A stretch of 64,000 bases of DNA from Halorubrum sp. CBA1229. GTDB taxonomy: Archaea > Halobacteriota > Halobacteria > Halobacteriales > Haloferacaceae. The position numbers and the translations under genes were made by a program. Shown here in pieces: positions 1 through 9,577 of the stretch; position 1 is the stretch's first letter, and each line of letters opens with the position of its first letter. The stretch spans positions 186,001-250,000 of the forward strand of contig NZ_CP054585.1 of the NCBI RefSeq assembly GCF_003721435.2, written 5' to 3'. Below the pieces are notes generated by a model. The model was given only the letters and a program-made list of their open reading frames with translations. It did not search any database and was not told the DNA's origin.

Positions 1-959
1 ACGGCGCGCGGGCGACGACCCACCTCGCCGAGGAGAGCATCCGCGCGTACAGCGACGACCACGTGCAGTCGCCGCGCGACCTCCACCCGATGGACTACGT
101 CGCGGGCGTCCTCGAGGAACTGGGCGTCGCGGACGGGCGCGTCGGGTTAGAGATGGACGCCGCCTACTTCACCGCGAAGTCGTACACGCGGCTGCAGGGG
201 AACCTCCCGGACGCCGAGTTCGCGGACACGACGCTGCTCGTCGGCTGGCTCCGGATCAAGAAGTCCGACCAGGAGCTGGAGTACATGCGGCAGGCCGCGC
301 GGATCTCCGAGAACGCGATGCGGGCGGGCCTCGACGCGGTCGGTGAGGGCGTCCCGGAGTACGAGGTCGCCTCCGCCATCTACCAGCAGCTGATCGACGG
401 GACCGACGAGTACGGCGGCGACTACCCGGCGATCGTCCCGCTGATGCCGTCGGGCGACCACACCGGGACCCCGCACCTCACGTGGACGGACCGGCGCTAC
501 GAGGACGGCGACCCGGTGATCATCGAGCTCTCGGGCTGTCGCCATCGCTACCACTCACCGCTGGCGCGGACCACCTTCGTCGGCGAGCCGCCCGCCGAGC
601 TTCAAGAGACCGCGGACATCGTCGTGGAGGGCCTGGAGGCGGCGTTAGACGCCGCGGAGCCCGGCGTCAAATGCTCGGCCGTCGAGGAGGCGTGGCGCAC
701 GACCATCGAGCAGTACGGCCTCGAGAAGGAGGACCGCATCGGCTACTCGATGGGGCTCGGCTACCCGCCGGACTGGGGCGAGCACACCGCGAGCATCCGC
801 CCGGGCGACGACACTGTCCTCGAGGAGAACATGACGTTCCACATGATCCCCGGCATCTGGACCGACGAGATTGGCATGGAGATCAGCGAGACGTTCCGCG
901 TCACCTCCACCGGCGCGGAGACGCTGGCCGACTTCCCCCGCGAGCTGTTCACGACCTGA
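1..959 (+). CDS. doeA: Ectoine hydrolase-like M24 metallohydrolase (5' end outside window)
   Basis: The reading frame is open from the first bases of the window, so the N-terminal creatinase-like part is cut off and only the C-terminal pita-bread domain is present. Visible stretches such as [29 protein letters not shown] and the closing FPRELF match what I remember of DoeA/EutD, which opens the ectoine ring to N-acetyl-diaminobutyrate. DoeA is creatinase-like, and the usual Asp/His/Glu metal-ligand set of aminopeptidases is only partly visible, as expected for that subgroup. The next gene, glutamate dehydrogenase, starts 77 bases downstream on the same strand. The family (M24) is secure. The ectoine assignment rests on remembered similarity plus neighbours, so another Xaa-Pro-dipeptidase-like role remains possible. 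Confidence 0.8.
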   Translation, partial: GARATTHLAEESIRAYSDDHVQSPRDLHPMDYVAGVLEELGVADGRVGLEMDAAYFTAKSYTRLQGNLPDAEFADTTLLVGWLRIKKSDQELEYMRQAARISENAMRAGLDAVGEGVPEYEVASAIYQQLIDGTDEYGGDYPAIVPLMPSGDHTGTPHLTWTDRRYEDGDPVIIELSGCRHRYHSPLARTTFVGEPPAELQETADIVVEGLEAALDAAEPGVKCSAVEEAWRTTIEQYGLEKEDRIGYSMGLGYPPDWGEHTASIRPGDDTVLEENMTFHMIPGIWTDEIGMEISETFRVTSTGAETLADFPRELFTT

Positions 960-1036
960 CCGGGTTCCGACCGCGCCGCGCTACCCAAGCTACCACACCG
1001 CGCTGCCAAGCCGACCGAACCACGACACCCCGACCC

Positions 1037-2323
1037 ATGAACACGACACCCACCGTCGACGACGAACCGGCAGAAGAGGAGTCAGAATCGACGCTCACCA
1101 CCGCGCGCAAGCAGCTCGAGCGCGCGGCGACCAACGTCGACGTCGATCCCGCGATCGTCGAGCGTCTCAAACACCCCACGCGGGTCCAGCAGGTCTCCGT
1201 CCCCCTCGAACGGGAGGACGGAACCGTCGAGGTGTTCACCGGCTACCGCGCCCAGCACGACGACGTCCGCGGCCCGTACAAAGGCGGGCTCCGGTATCAC
1301 CCGGAGGTCACCGCCGCGGAGTGCACCGGTCTCTCGATGTGGATGACCTGGAAGTGCGCCGTGATGGACCTCCCGTTCGGCGGCGGAAAAGGCGGGATCG
1401 CGGTCGACCCCAAATCCCTGACCGACGACGAGCGCGAGCGGCTCACCCGGCGGTTCGCGGAGGAGCTGCGCGACGTCGTCGGACCGACGAAGGACGTGCC
1501 CGCGCCCGACATGGGGACCGACGCCCAGACGATGGCGTGGTTCATGGACGCCTACTCGATGCAGCAGGGCGAGACGATCCCAGGCGTCGTCACCGGGAAG
1601 CCGCCAGTCATCGGCGGGTCGTACGGCCGCGAGGCGGCGCCGGGGCGGTCGACGGCCATCGCCGCGCGCGAGGCCGTCGGCTACTACGACCGCGACCTCG
1701 CGGAGACGACCGTCGCGGTGCAGGGGTTCGGCTCCGTCGGCGCCAACGCGGCCCGGCTGCTGGACGACTGGGGCGCGACCGTCGTCGCCGTCAGCGACGT
1801 GAACGGCGCGATCTACGACCCGGACGGGCTCGACACGCACGACGTTCCCACGCACGAGGAGGAGCCCGAGGCGGTGCTCACCCACGAGGCGCCGGAGACG
1901 CTGTCGAACGAGGCGGTCCTCGAACTCGACGTTGACGTGCTGATCCCCGCCGCTGTCGGCAACGTGATCACCGCGAGCAACGCCGACGCCGTCGACGCCG
2001 ACATCGTCGTCGAGGGCGCGAACGGGCCGACGACGTTCGCCGCCGACGCGATCTTAGACGAGCGCGACGTGGCGGTGATCCCGGACATCCTCGCGAACGC
2101 GGGCGGCGTCACCGTGTCGTACTTCGAGTGGCTCCAGGACATCAACCGGCGGACGTGGTCGCTCGAGCGCGTCAACGAGGAGCTCGAAGAACAGATGCTG
2201 TCCGCGTGGGAAGACGTGCGCGACGAGGTCGACGCGCGGGACCTGACGTGGCGCGACGCCGCCTACGTGGTCGCGCTGTCTCGGATCGCCGAGGCGAAGG
2301 GCGCGCGGGGGCTCTGGCCGTAG
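1037..2323 (+). CDS. gdhB: Glutamate dehydrogenase (Glu/Leu/Phe/Val family)
   Basis: This 428-residue protein has the full length of archaeal hexameric glutamate dehydrogenases. It interconverts glutamate with 2-oxoglutarate and ammonia. The N-terminal dimerisation/substrate domain shows [11 protein letters not shown], the catalytic-lysine region [17 protein letters not shown] and PAPDMGTD. The NAD(P)-binding domain shows the Rossmann glycine motif [12 protein letters not shown] around residue 235, followed later by EGANGPTT. I chose the ATG at 1037 because the protein then begins with an ordinary acidic haloarchaeal leader. The longer open frame upstream is out-of-frame DNA of the preceding gene. 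In this cluster it could regenerate 2-oxoglutarate or glutamate for the nearby aminotransferase and absorb ammonia from amine breakdown. Confidence 0.95.
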   Translation: MNTTPTVDDEPAEEESESTLTTARKQLERAATNVDVDPAIVERLKHPTRVQQVSVPLEREDGTVEVFTGYRAQHDDVRGPYKGGLRYHPEVTAAECTGLSMWMTWKCAVMDLPFGGGKGGIAVDPKSLTDDERERLTRRFAEELRDVVGPTKDVPAPDMGTDAQTMAWFMDAYSMQQGETIPGVVTGKPPVIGGSYGREAAPGRSTAIAAREAVGYYDRDLAETTVAVQGFGSVGANAARLLDDWGATVVAVSDVNGAIYDPDGLDTHDVPTHEEEPEAVLTHEAPETLSNEAVLELDVDVLIPAAVGNVITASNADAVDADIVVEGANGPTTFAADAILDERDVAVIPDILANAGGVTVSYFEWLQDINRRTWSLERVNEELEEQMLSAWEDVRDEVDARDLTWRDAAYVVALSRIAEAKGARGLWP

Positions 2324-2352
2324 CCGCCCGCCGAGATTTTCTGACCGCCCGA

Positions 2353-3336
2353 TCAGTCGTCGTCCGGCGTGACGACCGCGTTCTCCAGCTCGCCGCCCGC
2401 GTCCAGCGCCGCGACGTTGTCCGCGACGATGTCGGCCAGCCGGTCCCAGTGCTTGGGCGTGTGGCCACCCGTGTGCGGGGTGATCAGGCAGTTCTCCAAG
2501 TCCCAGAGGACGTGGTCCGACGGGAGCGGCTCGGGGTCGGTGACGTCGAGGGCGGCGCCCCGAATGCCCTCGGTCTGGAGGGCGGACACCAAGGCGTCGG
2601 TGTCGACGAGGCCGCCGCGGGCCGCGTTCACGACGACCGCGTTCGGCGGGAGCGTCGCCAGCTCCGCCTCGCCGACCAGCCCGCGGGTCAGGTCGTTGAG
2701 CGGACACGCGAGCACGACGTAGTCGCTCCGGGCGAACGCCGCGTGGATATCGTCGTCGTCGAAGCCGAGCACCTCATCGGTGGGACCCCCCTTCTCCGGC
2801 GTGTAGCGGATCCCGATCGTCTCCACCTCGAACCCCGCGAGCCGCTGGACGACCGCCTGGCCGATCGACCCGAGGCCGACGACGGTGACCGTGCTATCGG
2901 TGAACTCGCGGGATTGGAAGTGGCGCCACTCGCCGTTCGCCTTCCGGCGGAGCCCCTCGTGGAGGTCCCGCGCGAACACGAGCATGTTGGCGATCGACTG
3001 CTCGGCGATCCCCGGCGCGTGGATACCGCCCGCGTTCGTCACCGTCACGCCGTGCTCGCGCAGCGCGTCGGTCGGGACGTGGTCGGTGCCGGCGAAGGTG
3101 CACGCGAACAGCTCCAGCCGGTCGGCGCGCTCGAGGAGGTCGGCGTCGAGCGTGATGCCGGTCACGACGCGGGCCTTCGGGACGAGGTCGCGCTCCTCGG
3201 CGGGGGTCCGCGCGAGCGCGACCGTCCGGTCCGGGAGCCGATCGCGGAGCGCGTCCGCGTACGACGCCATCGACAGGCCTTCCGTTCCCTCCCGCAACAC
3301 GACGATATCGGGGTCAGCGGTCTGATCTGAGCTCAT
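2353..3336 (-). CDS. D-2-hydroxyacid dehydrogenase (NAD-dependent)
   Basis: A 327-residue member of the D-isomer-specific 2-hydroxyacid dehydrogenase family, which reduces 2-oxoacids to D-2-hydroxyacids or the reverse. The Rossmann motif VVGLGSIGQAVV lies near the middle. The catalytic set appears in order: Arg in NAARGGLVD, Glu in DPEPLPSD, and His in ITPHTGGHT near the C-terminus. The start at the ATG at 3336 gives the usual length; in-frame codons upstream run into a promoter region. It is convergent with gdhB and divergent from the M20 gene at 3472, sharing an intergenic region that carries a TGTA-N7-TACA motif. The substrate cannot be told from sequence. In a catabolic cluster it may act on a keto-acid by-product. 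Confidence 0.88.
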   Translation of the reverse strand: MSSDQTADPDIVVLREGTEGLSMASYADALRDRLPDRTVALARTPAEERDLVPKARVVTGITLDADLLERADRLELFACTFAGTDHVPTDALREHGVTVTNAGGIHAPGIAEQSIANMLVFARDLHEGLRRKANGEWRHFQSREFTDSTVTVVGLGSIGQAVVQRLAGFEVETIGIRYTPEKGGPTDEVLGFDDDDIHAAFARSDYVVLACPLNDLTRGLVGEAELATLPPNAVVVNAARGGLVDTDALVSALQTEGIRGAALDVTDPEPLPSDHVLWDLENCLITPHTGGHTPKHWDRLADIVADNVAALDAGGELENAVVTPDDD

Positions 3337-3400
3337 GAGCGGTGGGCGCGTCGGAACGACGCGTTGGCGGATCAAGAAGAGGGGCGTTCTTAGCTTTTTG

Positions 3401-3415
3401 TGTATGTAGTGTACA
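3401..3415. promoter_or_regulatory. Putative operator, TGTA-N7-TACA motif, copy 1
   Basis: The sequence TGTATGTAGTGTACA lies between the divergent D-2-hydroxyacid dehydrogenase and M20 amidohydrolase genes. It is an interrupted palindrome. A 13/15 match with the same spacing lies just upstream of the aminotransferase start (9496-9510). A common regulator for these promoters is an inference; no regulator gene is present in this part of the window. Confidence 0.45.
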
Positions 3416-3471
3416 CGACAATCGTATACGATCAACTACTGTTAAGGATGTCGAGCGAGAGAGCCACTCGC

Positions 3472-4794
3472 ATGAACGAACCGATCCGCGATCGGCTCGC
3501 CAGCGTCCGCAGACGATTCCACCGGCACCCGGAGCCCGCGTGGCGCGAGTTCCTCACGACGGCGACGCTCGCCGAGGAGATCCGGTCGATCGGCGTCGAC
3601 GAGCTCGCGATCGGCCCGGACGCGTACGACCCGGCCGACCGCATGGCCGTGCCGGACGCCGACTTGGGCCCGTGGGTCGAGCGCGCCCGCGAGCACGGCG
3701 CGGACGCCGAGTTACTCGAGCGTATGACCGGCGGCAACACGGGCGCCGTCGCCGTCCTCGACCGCGGCGAGGGGCCCGCGATCGGCCTCCGCGTCGACAT
3801 CGACGGGCTGTTCATCGAGGAGTCGACCGACCCCGACCACCACCCCGTCGACGAGGGGTTCCGGTCCGAGATCGACGGGACGATGCACGCCTGCGGCCAC
3901 GACGTCCACATGACGTGGGGGCTGGCCGTCCTCGAGGCGATCGCCGAGAGCGACTTCGCCGGGCGGCTGGTCGTCTTCTTCCAGCCGGCCGAGGAGACCG
4001 GGGGCGGCGGCCACCCCATGGCCGAGAGCCGGTTCGCGGACGATCTCGACTACCTGCTCGCGGTCCACGTCGGCCTCGATCACCCGACCGGCGAGGTGGT
4101 CGCGGGGATCGAGAAGCCGCTGGCGATGGCGCACTTGGACGCGACGATCGAGGGGACCTCGGCGCACGCGGGGAAGGCGCCCAACGAGGGCGACAACGCG
4201 ATGCAGGCGATGGGGACGGCGATCGTGAACGCGTACGGCATCGCCCGCCACGCCGACGGCATGACGCGGGTCAACGTCGGGAAGGCCGAGGCCGGCACCG
4301 CCAGCAACGTCATCGCCGAGCGCGCGCACATGGAGGCGGAGGCGCGCGGCGAGACGACCGAGCTGATGGAGTACATGAAAGCGCAGTTCGAGCGCACCGT
4401 GCGCGGCGCCGCGACGATGCACGGCTGCCGCGCGAGCGTCGACCTGGTGAGCGAGTCGCCGCGCGCGGACAGCGACCCGGAGCTGCAGGCGCTGGTGACC
4501 GAGATCGCCGAGGGCGTCGACGGGATCGACACCGTGCTCCCGGCCGCGGACTTCGGCGCGAGCGAGGACGCGACGTTCCTGATGGAGCGGGTCCAAGAGG
4601 CGGGCGGCCTGGCGACGTACCTGATCGTCGGCACGGACCACCCGACGAGCCACCACACCCCGACCTTCGACGTCGACGAGCGGAGCCTCCGGCACGGCGT
4701 CGACGTGCTCGTCGGCGCGGTCCGCGACCTCGAACGGCGACACCCCGTCCCGCAGGCCGACACCCCCGCAGCGGCGCATCCGTCTCTCGAATGA
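3472..4794 (+). CDS. M20 family amidohydrolase (AbgA/B-like), paralogue 1
   Basis: A 440-residue zinc-dependent M20 amidohydrolase of the p-aminobenzoyl-glutamate/indoleacetamide hydrolase type, which cleaves N-acyl amino-acid amides. Metal-binding signatures are HACGHDVHM near residue 140 and FQPAEETGGGG near residue 175, followed by the dimerisation (lid) region with GTSAHAGKAPNEG and a C-terminal HHTPTFDVDE. An earlier in-frame ATG exists at 3448. I chose 3472 because the protein then aligns residue for residue at its N-terminus with the paralogue at 12472-13752 (MNEPIRDRL versus MSHDARARL). It overlaps the following dehydratase gene by ATGA, so the two are co-translated. In this context it is a candidate N-acetyl-diaminobutyrate deacetylase replacing DoeB, which is an inference. 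Confidence 0.88.
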   Translation: MNEPIRDRLASVRRRFHRHPEPAWREFLTTATLAEEIRSIGVDELAIGPDAYDPADRMAVPDADLGPWVERAREHGADAELLERMTGGNTGAVAVLDRGEGPAIGLRVDIDGLFIEESTDPDHHPVDEGFRSEIDGTMHACGHDVHMTWGLAVLEAIAESDFAGRLVVFFQPAEETGGGGHPMAESRFADDLDYLLAVHVGLDHPTGEVVAGIEKPLAMAHLDATIEGTSAHAGKAPNEGDNAMQAMGTAIVNAYGIARHADGMTRVNVGKAEAGTASNVIAERAHMEAEARGETTELMEYMKAQFERTVRGAATMHGCRASVDLVSESPRADSDPELQALVTEIAEGVDGIDTVLPAADFGASEDATFLMERVQEAGGLATYLIVGTDHPTSHHTPTFDVDERSLRHGVDVLVGAVRDLERRHPVPQADTPAAAHPSLE

Positions 4795-6110
4795 CCGACG
4801 GCGACGCCGACGACTGCGACGCGGCGGGCGACTCCGCCGACGGGGAGGGAGACGCCTCACCGGTCGTCACGCGCGGCGACGTCGAAGACGCCCGCCGCCG
4901 GCTCGACGACGTCGCGCATCGGACGCCGCTCGACACCTCGCGCACCTTCGCGGAGATGAGCGGGGCCGCGTCGCTGGGGCTCAAGCTCGAAGGGCTCCAG
5001 CGGACCGGCTCGTTCAAGATCCGCGGGGCGTACAACGCCATGGCGCAGCTCTCCGAGGCCGAGCGCGAGGCCGGGGTGATCGCCGCCAGCGCGGGCAACC
5101 ACGCGCAGGGCGTGGCGCTCGCGGGCGAGATCCTCGGGATCGACGCGACGATCGTCGTGCCCGAGGTGACGCCGGCGGCGAAGATCGCCGCCACGCGGGG
5201 GTACGGCGCGACCGTGCTCGTCGAGGGCGACATCTACGAGCGGTCGTACGAGTACGCCGTGGCGCGCGCCGAGGAAACGGGCGAGACGTTCGTCCACCCC
5301 TTCGACGACGCGGCCGTCATCGCGGGACAGGGCACGGTCGGGCTCGAACTGCTGGAGCAGTACCCCGCGATGGACACCGTGCTCGTCTCGATCGGCGGCG
5401 GCGGGCTCATCGCCGGGATCGGGACGGCCGTGGCGGCCGCGGACCGCGACGTCCGGGTCGTCGGCGTCCAGCCGGAGGGCGCGGCGCACGCCGGGCCGTC
5501 GCTGGCGGCCGGCGAGGTTCGCGAGCTCGACGACGTGGACACCGTCGCCGAGGGAATCGCCGACACGCGGCTGTCCGAGACCACCCTCGCGCTCGCCCGC
5601 GAGGTCGTCGACGACGTCGTGACCGTCTCCGACCGCGAGATCGCCGCGGCCGTGGCGCTGCTGGCCGAGCGGGAGAAGACGGTCGCCGAGGGCGCCGGCG
5701 CCGCGCCGCTCGCCGCCGCGCTCTCGGACTGGCTGGATCTGACCGACACCCACCCGGCCGTCGTCGTCTCGGGCGGGAACGTGAACCTCACCGACCACGC
5801 CGAGCTGACGCGCACCGGGCTGTTTGAGCTCGGGCGCTACGCCGAGGCGCGGCTCGCGCTCGCGGCGTGGCCGAGTCAGGTCGGCGACGTCGTCGAGGCG
5901 GTGACCGCCGAGGGCGCCGAGCTCGACACCTTGGAGCGCGCGCGTCGCACGGCGACCGACCACCCGAACCGCACCCCCGTGACGGTCGGGATCGAGGGCC
6001 GCGACGCCGACCACCTCGACGGGGTGTTGACAGCGGTCTCAGAGCTCGACGGCGTGTCGGTCGTCGAGCGGTCGACGGCGGACGCAACGTCGGACGCCTC
6101 GCGGGGCTGA
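4791..6110 (+). CDS. Threonine dehydratase-like PLP enzyme with C-terminal ACT domain
   Basis: A 439-residue fold-type II PLP enzyme of the catabolic threonine/serine dehydratase family. The PLP lysine sits in RTGSFKIRGAYNA, the substrate loop in ASAGNHAQG, and the phosphate-binding glycine loop in SIGGGGLIAGIG. After about residue 330 a regulatory ACT-like domain follows. The first 25-30 residues are an acidic, low-complexity extension. The ATG overlaps the stop of the upstream M20 gene (ATGA), which fixes the start and indicates an operon. Threonine deamination to 2-oxobutyrate is the default activity. EutB of hydroxyectoine clusters belongs to the same family, but the ACT domain makes a plain IlvA/TdcB-type enzyme equally likely. 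Confidence 0.88.
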   Translation: MTDGDADDCDAAGDSADGEGDASPVVTRGDVEDARRRLDDVAHRTPLDTSRTFAEMSGAASLGLKLEGLQRTGSFKIRGAYNAMAQLSEAEREAGVIAASAGNHAQGVALAGEILGIDATIVVPEVTPAAKIAATRGYGATVLVEGDIYERSYEYAVARAEETGETFVHPFDDAAVIAGQGTVGLELLEQYPAMDTVLVSIGGGGLIAGIGTAVAAADRDVRVVGVQPEGAAHAGPSLAAGEVRELDDVDTVAEGIADTRLSETTLALAREVVDDVVTVSDREIAAAVALLAEREKTVAEGAGAAPLAAALSDWLDLTDTHPAVVVSGGNVNLTDHAELTRTGLFELGRYAEARLALAAWPSQVGDVVEAVTAEGAELDTLERARRTATDHPNRTPVTVGIEGRDADHLDGVLTAVSELDGVSVVERSTADATSDASRG

Positions 6111-6284
6111 AGCCGCACGCGTCCCGCTCGTCCCGCCGTGACGACCGAATCTCCGTTCGAAGTCTCTCCGGATACGGTTCCCGTCCAGACCGGCGTCCGG
6201 ACCGCTCTCGGCGCCCTTCTGCGGGGCACCCTCGGCGCTGTTCCGTGATGCGTCGCGGTCACGCCGTTCTGCGAGGCGTCGCGG

Positions 6285-7512
6285 TCACGCGTCCTCCGGC
6301 TCCGGCGCGTACCACGCTAAGATCGCGCCGACCGCCCCGAGGACGCCGGCGACGAGGAAGGCCGCCTCGTAGCCCGCGGCCTCGATGAGCCTTCCGGCGG
6401 CGATCGGCGAGAGGAACGCCCCCGCCAGACCGACGCTCGTGAGGAAGGCGACGGCGGTCGCGGCGACGCCCGGCTCGACCAGTTCGCGAACGTACGCGAA
6501 GACGAGACCGAGACAGAGCTGGACGGCGAAGCCGGCGACGAGCAGCGCCGCGACGACGACGGAGACGGTTCGGATCGCGGTGAAGCCCGCGATGACCGGC
6601 GTCGCCACGATAAAGGAGAGCAGGACGACCGGACGGCGGCGGCCGCCGAAGAGGGTGTCCGAGACGACGCCGCCGGTCACGCGCGAGAGCACGCCGACGG
6701 CCGGAAATAGGGCGACGAGCGCGCCGCTGAGCCCCAGCGACAGCCGCAGGTCGTCGACGAGATACGACGGGGCCCAGCTGTTGACGAACAGGTACAGCGC
6801 GTAGCCGAGGAAGCCGAGGAGGCCGACCGTCCAGACGCGGCGGTCCGTGACGACGCGGCCGAGGTCCGACGGCGTCGGCGCCGGGGTCCCGGTCGCGCGT
6901 CCGCTGCCGCGACTCGTCGGCCAGAAGACGGCCAACCCCACGCACGCGATGCCGGTGAAGACGGGGAAGATCGCCGGCCATCCGAACCGCTGGGCGACGA
7001 CGGGGCCGGCGACCTGTCCGATGGTGAAGCCCGATCGGCCCGCTCGCGGTGAACGCCGCCACGGCCGTCCCCTGTCTGGCGCGATCGAACGAGCGCCCGA
7101 CGATGTCGATGCCCGCGTTCCAGACGACGACGTAGGCGACGCCGCCGAGGACGCGTGAGGCGACGAGCGACCAGTAGGCGCCGTCGGTCGCGGCCCGCCA
7201 GCCCCACCCCCCGGCGACGAGGAGGAGACCGACCGCCGCCGCAATAGCGTACCGCGAGTTCGTCCGGTCGAGGACGATCCCGACCGGGACGCTCGCGACG
7301 ACCGCCGTCCCGAACATGACGCTCACGAGGAGGCCGGCCGCCGACGCGCCGATCCCCAGCGACGACCGAACGAGCGGCGTCACGCTCGCCGGGACGAGCT
7401 CGTATGCGCCGAGCGCCACGGACATCAGGATCGCCCCGGCGAGCAGCCCCCAACGGGCGCGCTCGCTCGTCACGGCCGGCGTAGCGTCCGACGTACTCCC
7501 CTCGCTCGACAC
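6285..7512 (-). pseudogene. MFS transporter, frameshifted
   Basis: Two overlapping frames together encode one complete 12-helix major facilitator protein of about 400 residues. The first half (from ATG at 7512) reads well through VVWNAGIDIVGRSF and AAFTASGPIG. The second half continues one frame away from GFTIGQVAGP to the end at 6285 (APEPEDA). The break is a single-base excess in the GCCC run at 7029-7032: removing one base restores ASGPIGFTIGQVAGP, the expected sequence at this point of the family. Either the gene is recently inactivated or this is a homopolymer sequencing error. The substrate is unknown. It is convergent with the dehydratase gene. Confidence 0.85.
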
Positions 7513-7810
7513 GCTGAGGTCGTTCTCACCGGCCCCGTATCAACCCAGCGCGATGCGGTCGAACGACCCTCGTACGCGAGCCCGGGCGAACGACCGATAG
7601 CTCCGACTGCCACGACGCTTCCCCTCCCCGTCGGTCAGCCCGCTGCTGGCCGCTGTCTGGGTGTTTCCTAATGGCGTGTCGGATGGGCCGAATTCTGTAT
7701 GCAGTTGTCTTTGGCCATATTTATTTCGGTGTCAATAACTGGAGTTGTTTATATTGTTGATTAACAAATACGACAGAATTTTTTTATATGATCGAATGGA
7801 ACCGTGAGGT
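7513..7810. promoter_or_regulatory. AT-rich intergenic promoter region
   Basis: About 300 bases between the divergent MFS remnant and the small zinc-finger gene. The right half (7690-7800) is conspicuously AT-rich and holds a TATA-like stretch TTTTTTTATATG about 25 bases before the ATG at 7811, fitting a leaderless haloarchaeal transcript. Nothing else was recognised. Confidence 0.5.
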
Positions 7811-8047
7811 ATGGGATCGGACGGAAGCCGATCGCCGCTCGAACGGCTGAAGCGACACTACGATCAGGAGGAGCTCGTCTGTCCAGAGTGCGGCTTCGAG
7901 GACGAGGAGGGCGCGTGGGAGACGGAGGCCGACGGCGCTCAGGTCCTCTACCGCCACACGTGCCCCAAATGCGGCGCGGAACGGGAGCACGAACTGGCGG
8001 TGTCGGACCCGGACGCGGCGCGCGATCATGTCCGGACACGGAAGTGA
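7811..8047 (+). CDS. Small zinc-finger protein
   Basis: A 78-residue protein with two CxxC knuckles, CPEC near residue 24 and CPKC near residue 52, separated by an acidic stretch. This is a zinc-ribbon layout typical of the many small (<100 residue) haloarchaeal zinc-finger proteins. The middle is highly acidic (EDEEGAWETEADG) and the C-terminus is basic. The ATG at 7811 lies at the expected distance from an AT-rich promoter. Its function is unknown; nucleic-acid or protein binding is the general expectation for such proteins. Confidence 0.8.
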   Translation: MGSDGSRSPLERLKRHYDQEELVCPECGFEDEEGAWETEADGAQVLYRHTCPKCGAEREHELAVSDPDAARDHVRTRK

Positions 8048-8123
8048 CCCCGCCGAACCGAGAGTGACCTCGCCGAACCGGAACGTCCCGCCCGCCTCGG
8101 CGTGACCGCCGGTCGAGGCGCGC

Positions 8124-9485
8124 TCAGTCGGCGCGCGCGGTCGCGCTGACGGCGTCGATCGCGTCGAGGAAGAGCCCCGTGCCGAGCGCGATCTCGCGTT
8201 CGGTCGCGTCCAGCGGCGGGAGCAGTCGGATCGTCTTCTTCCCGCAGCCGAGCGTGAGGAGGCCGCGGTCGAGGGCGGCCTCGACGACCGCCGAGCGTCG
8301 CTCCGCCGTGTCGAACTCGACCGCGAGCATCAGCCCCTTGCCGCGGACGTCCACGACGGTGTCGGGCGCGTCGTCGCGCAGGAGCTCTTTCGCCTGCCGC
8401 CCGCGCCGGGTGGCGTTGGCCAGGAGATCGTGCTCTTGGATCGCCTCCAGCGTGAACGCCCCCATCATCGAGCCGAGGAGGTCGCCGCCGCCGAACGTCG
8501 AGCCGAGACGGTTCTTCTCCGTCGGGAACACCTCCGACCGGGAGATTGTCGCGCCGACGCGAAGCGCCTTCGCGGCCGCGATGACGTCCGGCTCGATCGC
8601 GTAGTGGTCCGACGCCCAGATCTTCCCCGTCCGGCCGATTCCCGACTGGATCTCGTCGACGACGACCGGGATGTCGTACTCGTCGGTGACGGCCGCCACC
8701 TCGTCCATGAACGCGTCGCTCGGGAAGCGGTAGCCGCCGACGCCTTGGATCGGTTCGAGCGTCAGGAAGGCGATCTCGTCGGGGTCGACGTGACCCCCCT
8801 CCGGCGCGAGTATATTTCGGAGCCGCGAGCCGCCGCCCGCGAAGAAGCCGCAGTCGCAGCTCGCGGCGTCGCAGCCGCGGTCCGCGCAGAACGGCACCGT
8901 CTCGATGCCGCTGATCTCGGGGTACCGTCGGGTGTACACGTCCTTCGATTTGGTCAGCGAGAGCGTCCCGAGCGTGCGGCCGTGGAAGCTGCCGTCGAAG
9001 GCGACGCCGTACTTCGCTGGCGCGCGGTGGTCGTGGGTGATCTTCATCGCGTTCTCCATCGCCTCCGCCCCCGAGTTCGAGAGGAACACCGTGTCCATCC
9101 CGTAGTGGCTGGAGACGTCCGTCAGCCGGTCCATGAGGTGACTCGACCCCGGGAAGTCGGCCTCGTCCGGGGTCGGCCCGGAGCCGAAGTACATGTCCTG
9201 CCCGGCGATCTTCAGCGGCTCGACGAGGTCGAACTCCCGCAGCTTCGAGAGCACCTTCTCGTTGTTGTAGCCGAGCGGGGCCGCGCCGATGTGACAGGTA
9301 AAATCGAGGAGGACGTTGCCGTCGACGTCGGTGACGAAGGGCCCGTCCGCCTCGCGGGTCACGTCCCAGACGAACTCGTGGGAGTACTCGCTGGGCGCGG
9401 AGTGCGACTGGTGGAAATCGACCCAGCGGCGCGCGTTCGGGCCGGGGAGCGCGTCCGCGTCGGGTTCCGCCGTATCCCTATCCAT
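8124..9485 (-). CDS. Class III (PLP) aminotransferase
   Basis: A 453-residue omega-type aminotransferase of the GABA/ornithine/diaminobutyrate group. Diagnostic parts are SNSGAEAMENAMK, the PLP-contacting aspartate in VVVDEIQSGIGRTG, and the Schiff-base lysine in IAAAKALRVGA. A cysteine-rich insert (CADRGCDAASCDCG) lies near residue 215, possibly a metal site. The open frame continues far upstream, but the ATG at 9485 gives the family length and lies directly behind a promoter-like TTTATGTATATAG region. The enzyme moves an amino group to 2-oxoglutarate. In an ectoine-type pathway it would be the DoeD step (diaminobutyrate to aspartate semialdehyde), an inference from neighbours; GABA, lysine or ornithine are alternatives. 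Confidence 0.88.
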   Translation of the reverse strand: MDRDTAEPDADALPGPNARRWVDFHQSHSAPSEYSHEFVWDVTREADGPFVTDVDGNVLLDFTCHIGAAPLGYNNEKVLSKLREFDLVEPLKIAGQDMYFGSGPTPDEADFPGSSHLMDRLTDVSSHYGMDTVFLSNSGAEAMENAMKITHDHRAPAKYGVAFDGSFHGRTLGTLSLTKSKDVYTRRYPEISGIETVPFCADRGCDAASCDCGFFAGGGSRLRNILAPEGGHVDPDEIAFLTLEPIQGVGGYRFPSDAFMDEVAAVTDEYDIPVVVDEIQSGIGRTGKIWASDHYAIEPDVIAAAKALRVGATISRSEVFPTEKNRLGSTFGGGDLLGSMMGAFTLEAIQEHDLLANATRRGRQAKELLRDDAPDTVVDVRGKGLMLAVEFDTAERRSAVVEAALDRGLLTLGCGKKTIRLLPPLDATEREIALGTGLFLDAIDAVSATARAD

Positions 9486-9495
9486 ACACAGTTTA

Positions 9496-9510
9496 TGTAT
9501 ATAGCGTACA
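9496..9510. promoter_or_regulatory. Putative operator, TGTA-N7-TACA motif, copy 2
   Basis: TGTATATAGCGTACA lies 11 bases upstream of the aminotransferase start codon, where it would overlap the transcription start. It matches the motif at 3401-3415 at 13 of 15 positions with identical spacing, which suggests repression of both promoters by one factor. Confidence 0.45.
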
Positions 9511-9577
9511 TTAAAACTTGGTATGGAAACCGCGCGAATCGGGGGCGACGGCGGTCGGTCGTCGTCCGCGACGGCCG

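Noticed and set aside
3342-4790. Long open frame joined upstream of the dehydratase (922 residues in total)
   Set aside because: The first 480 residues are an out-of-frame reading of the M20 gene, rich in Arg/Pro. The dehydratase begins at the ATGA overlap at 4791.
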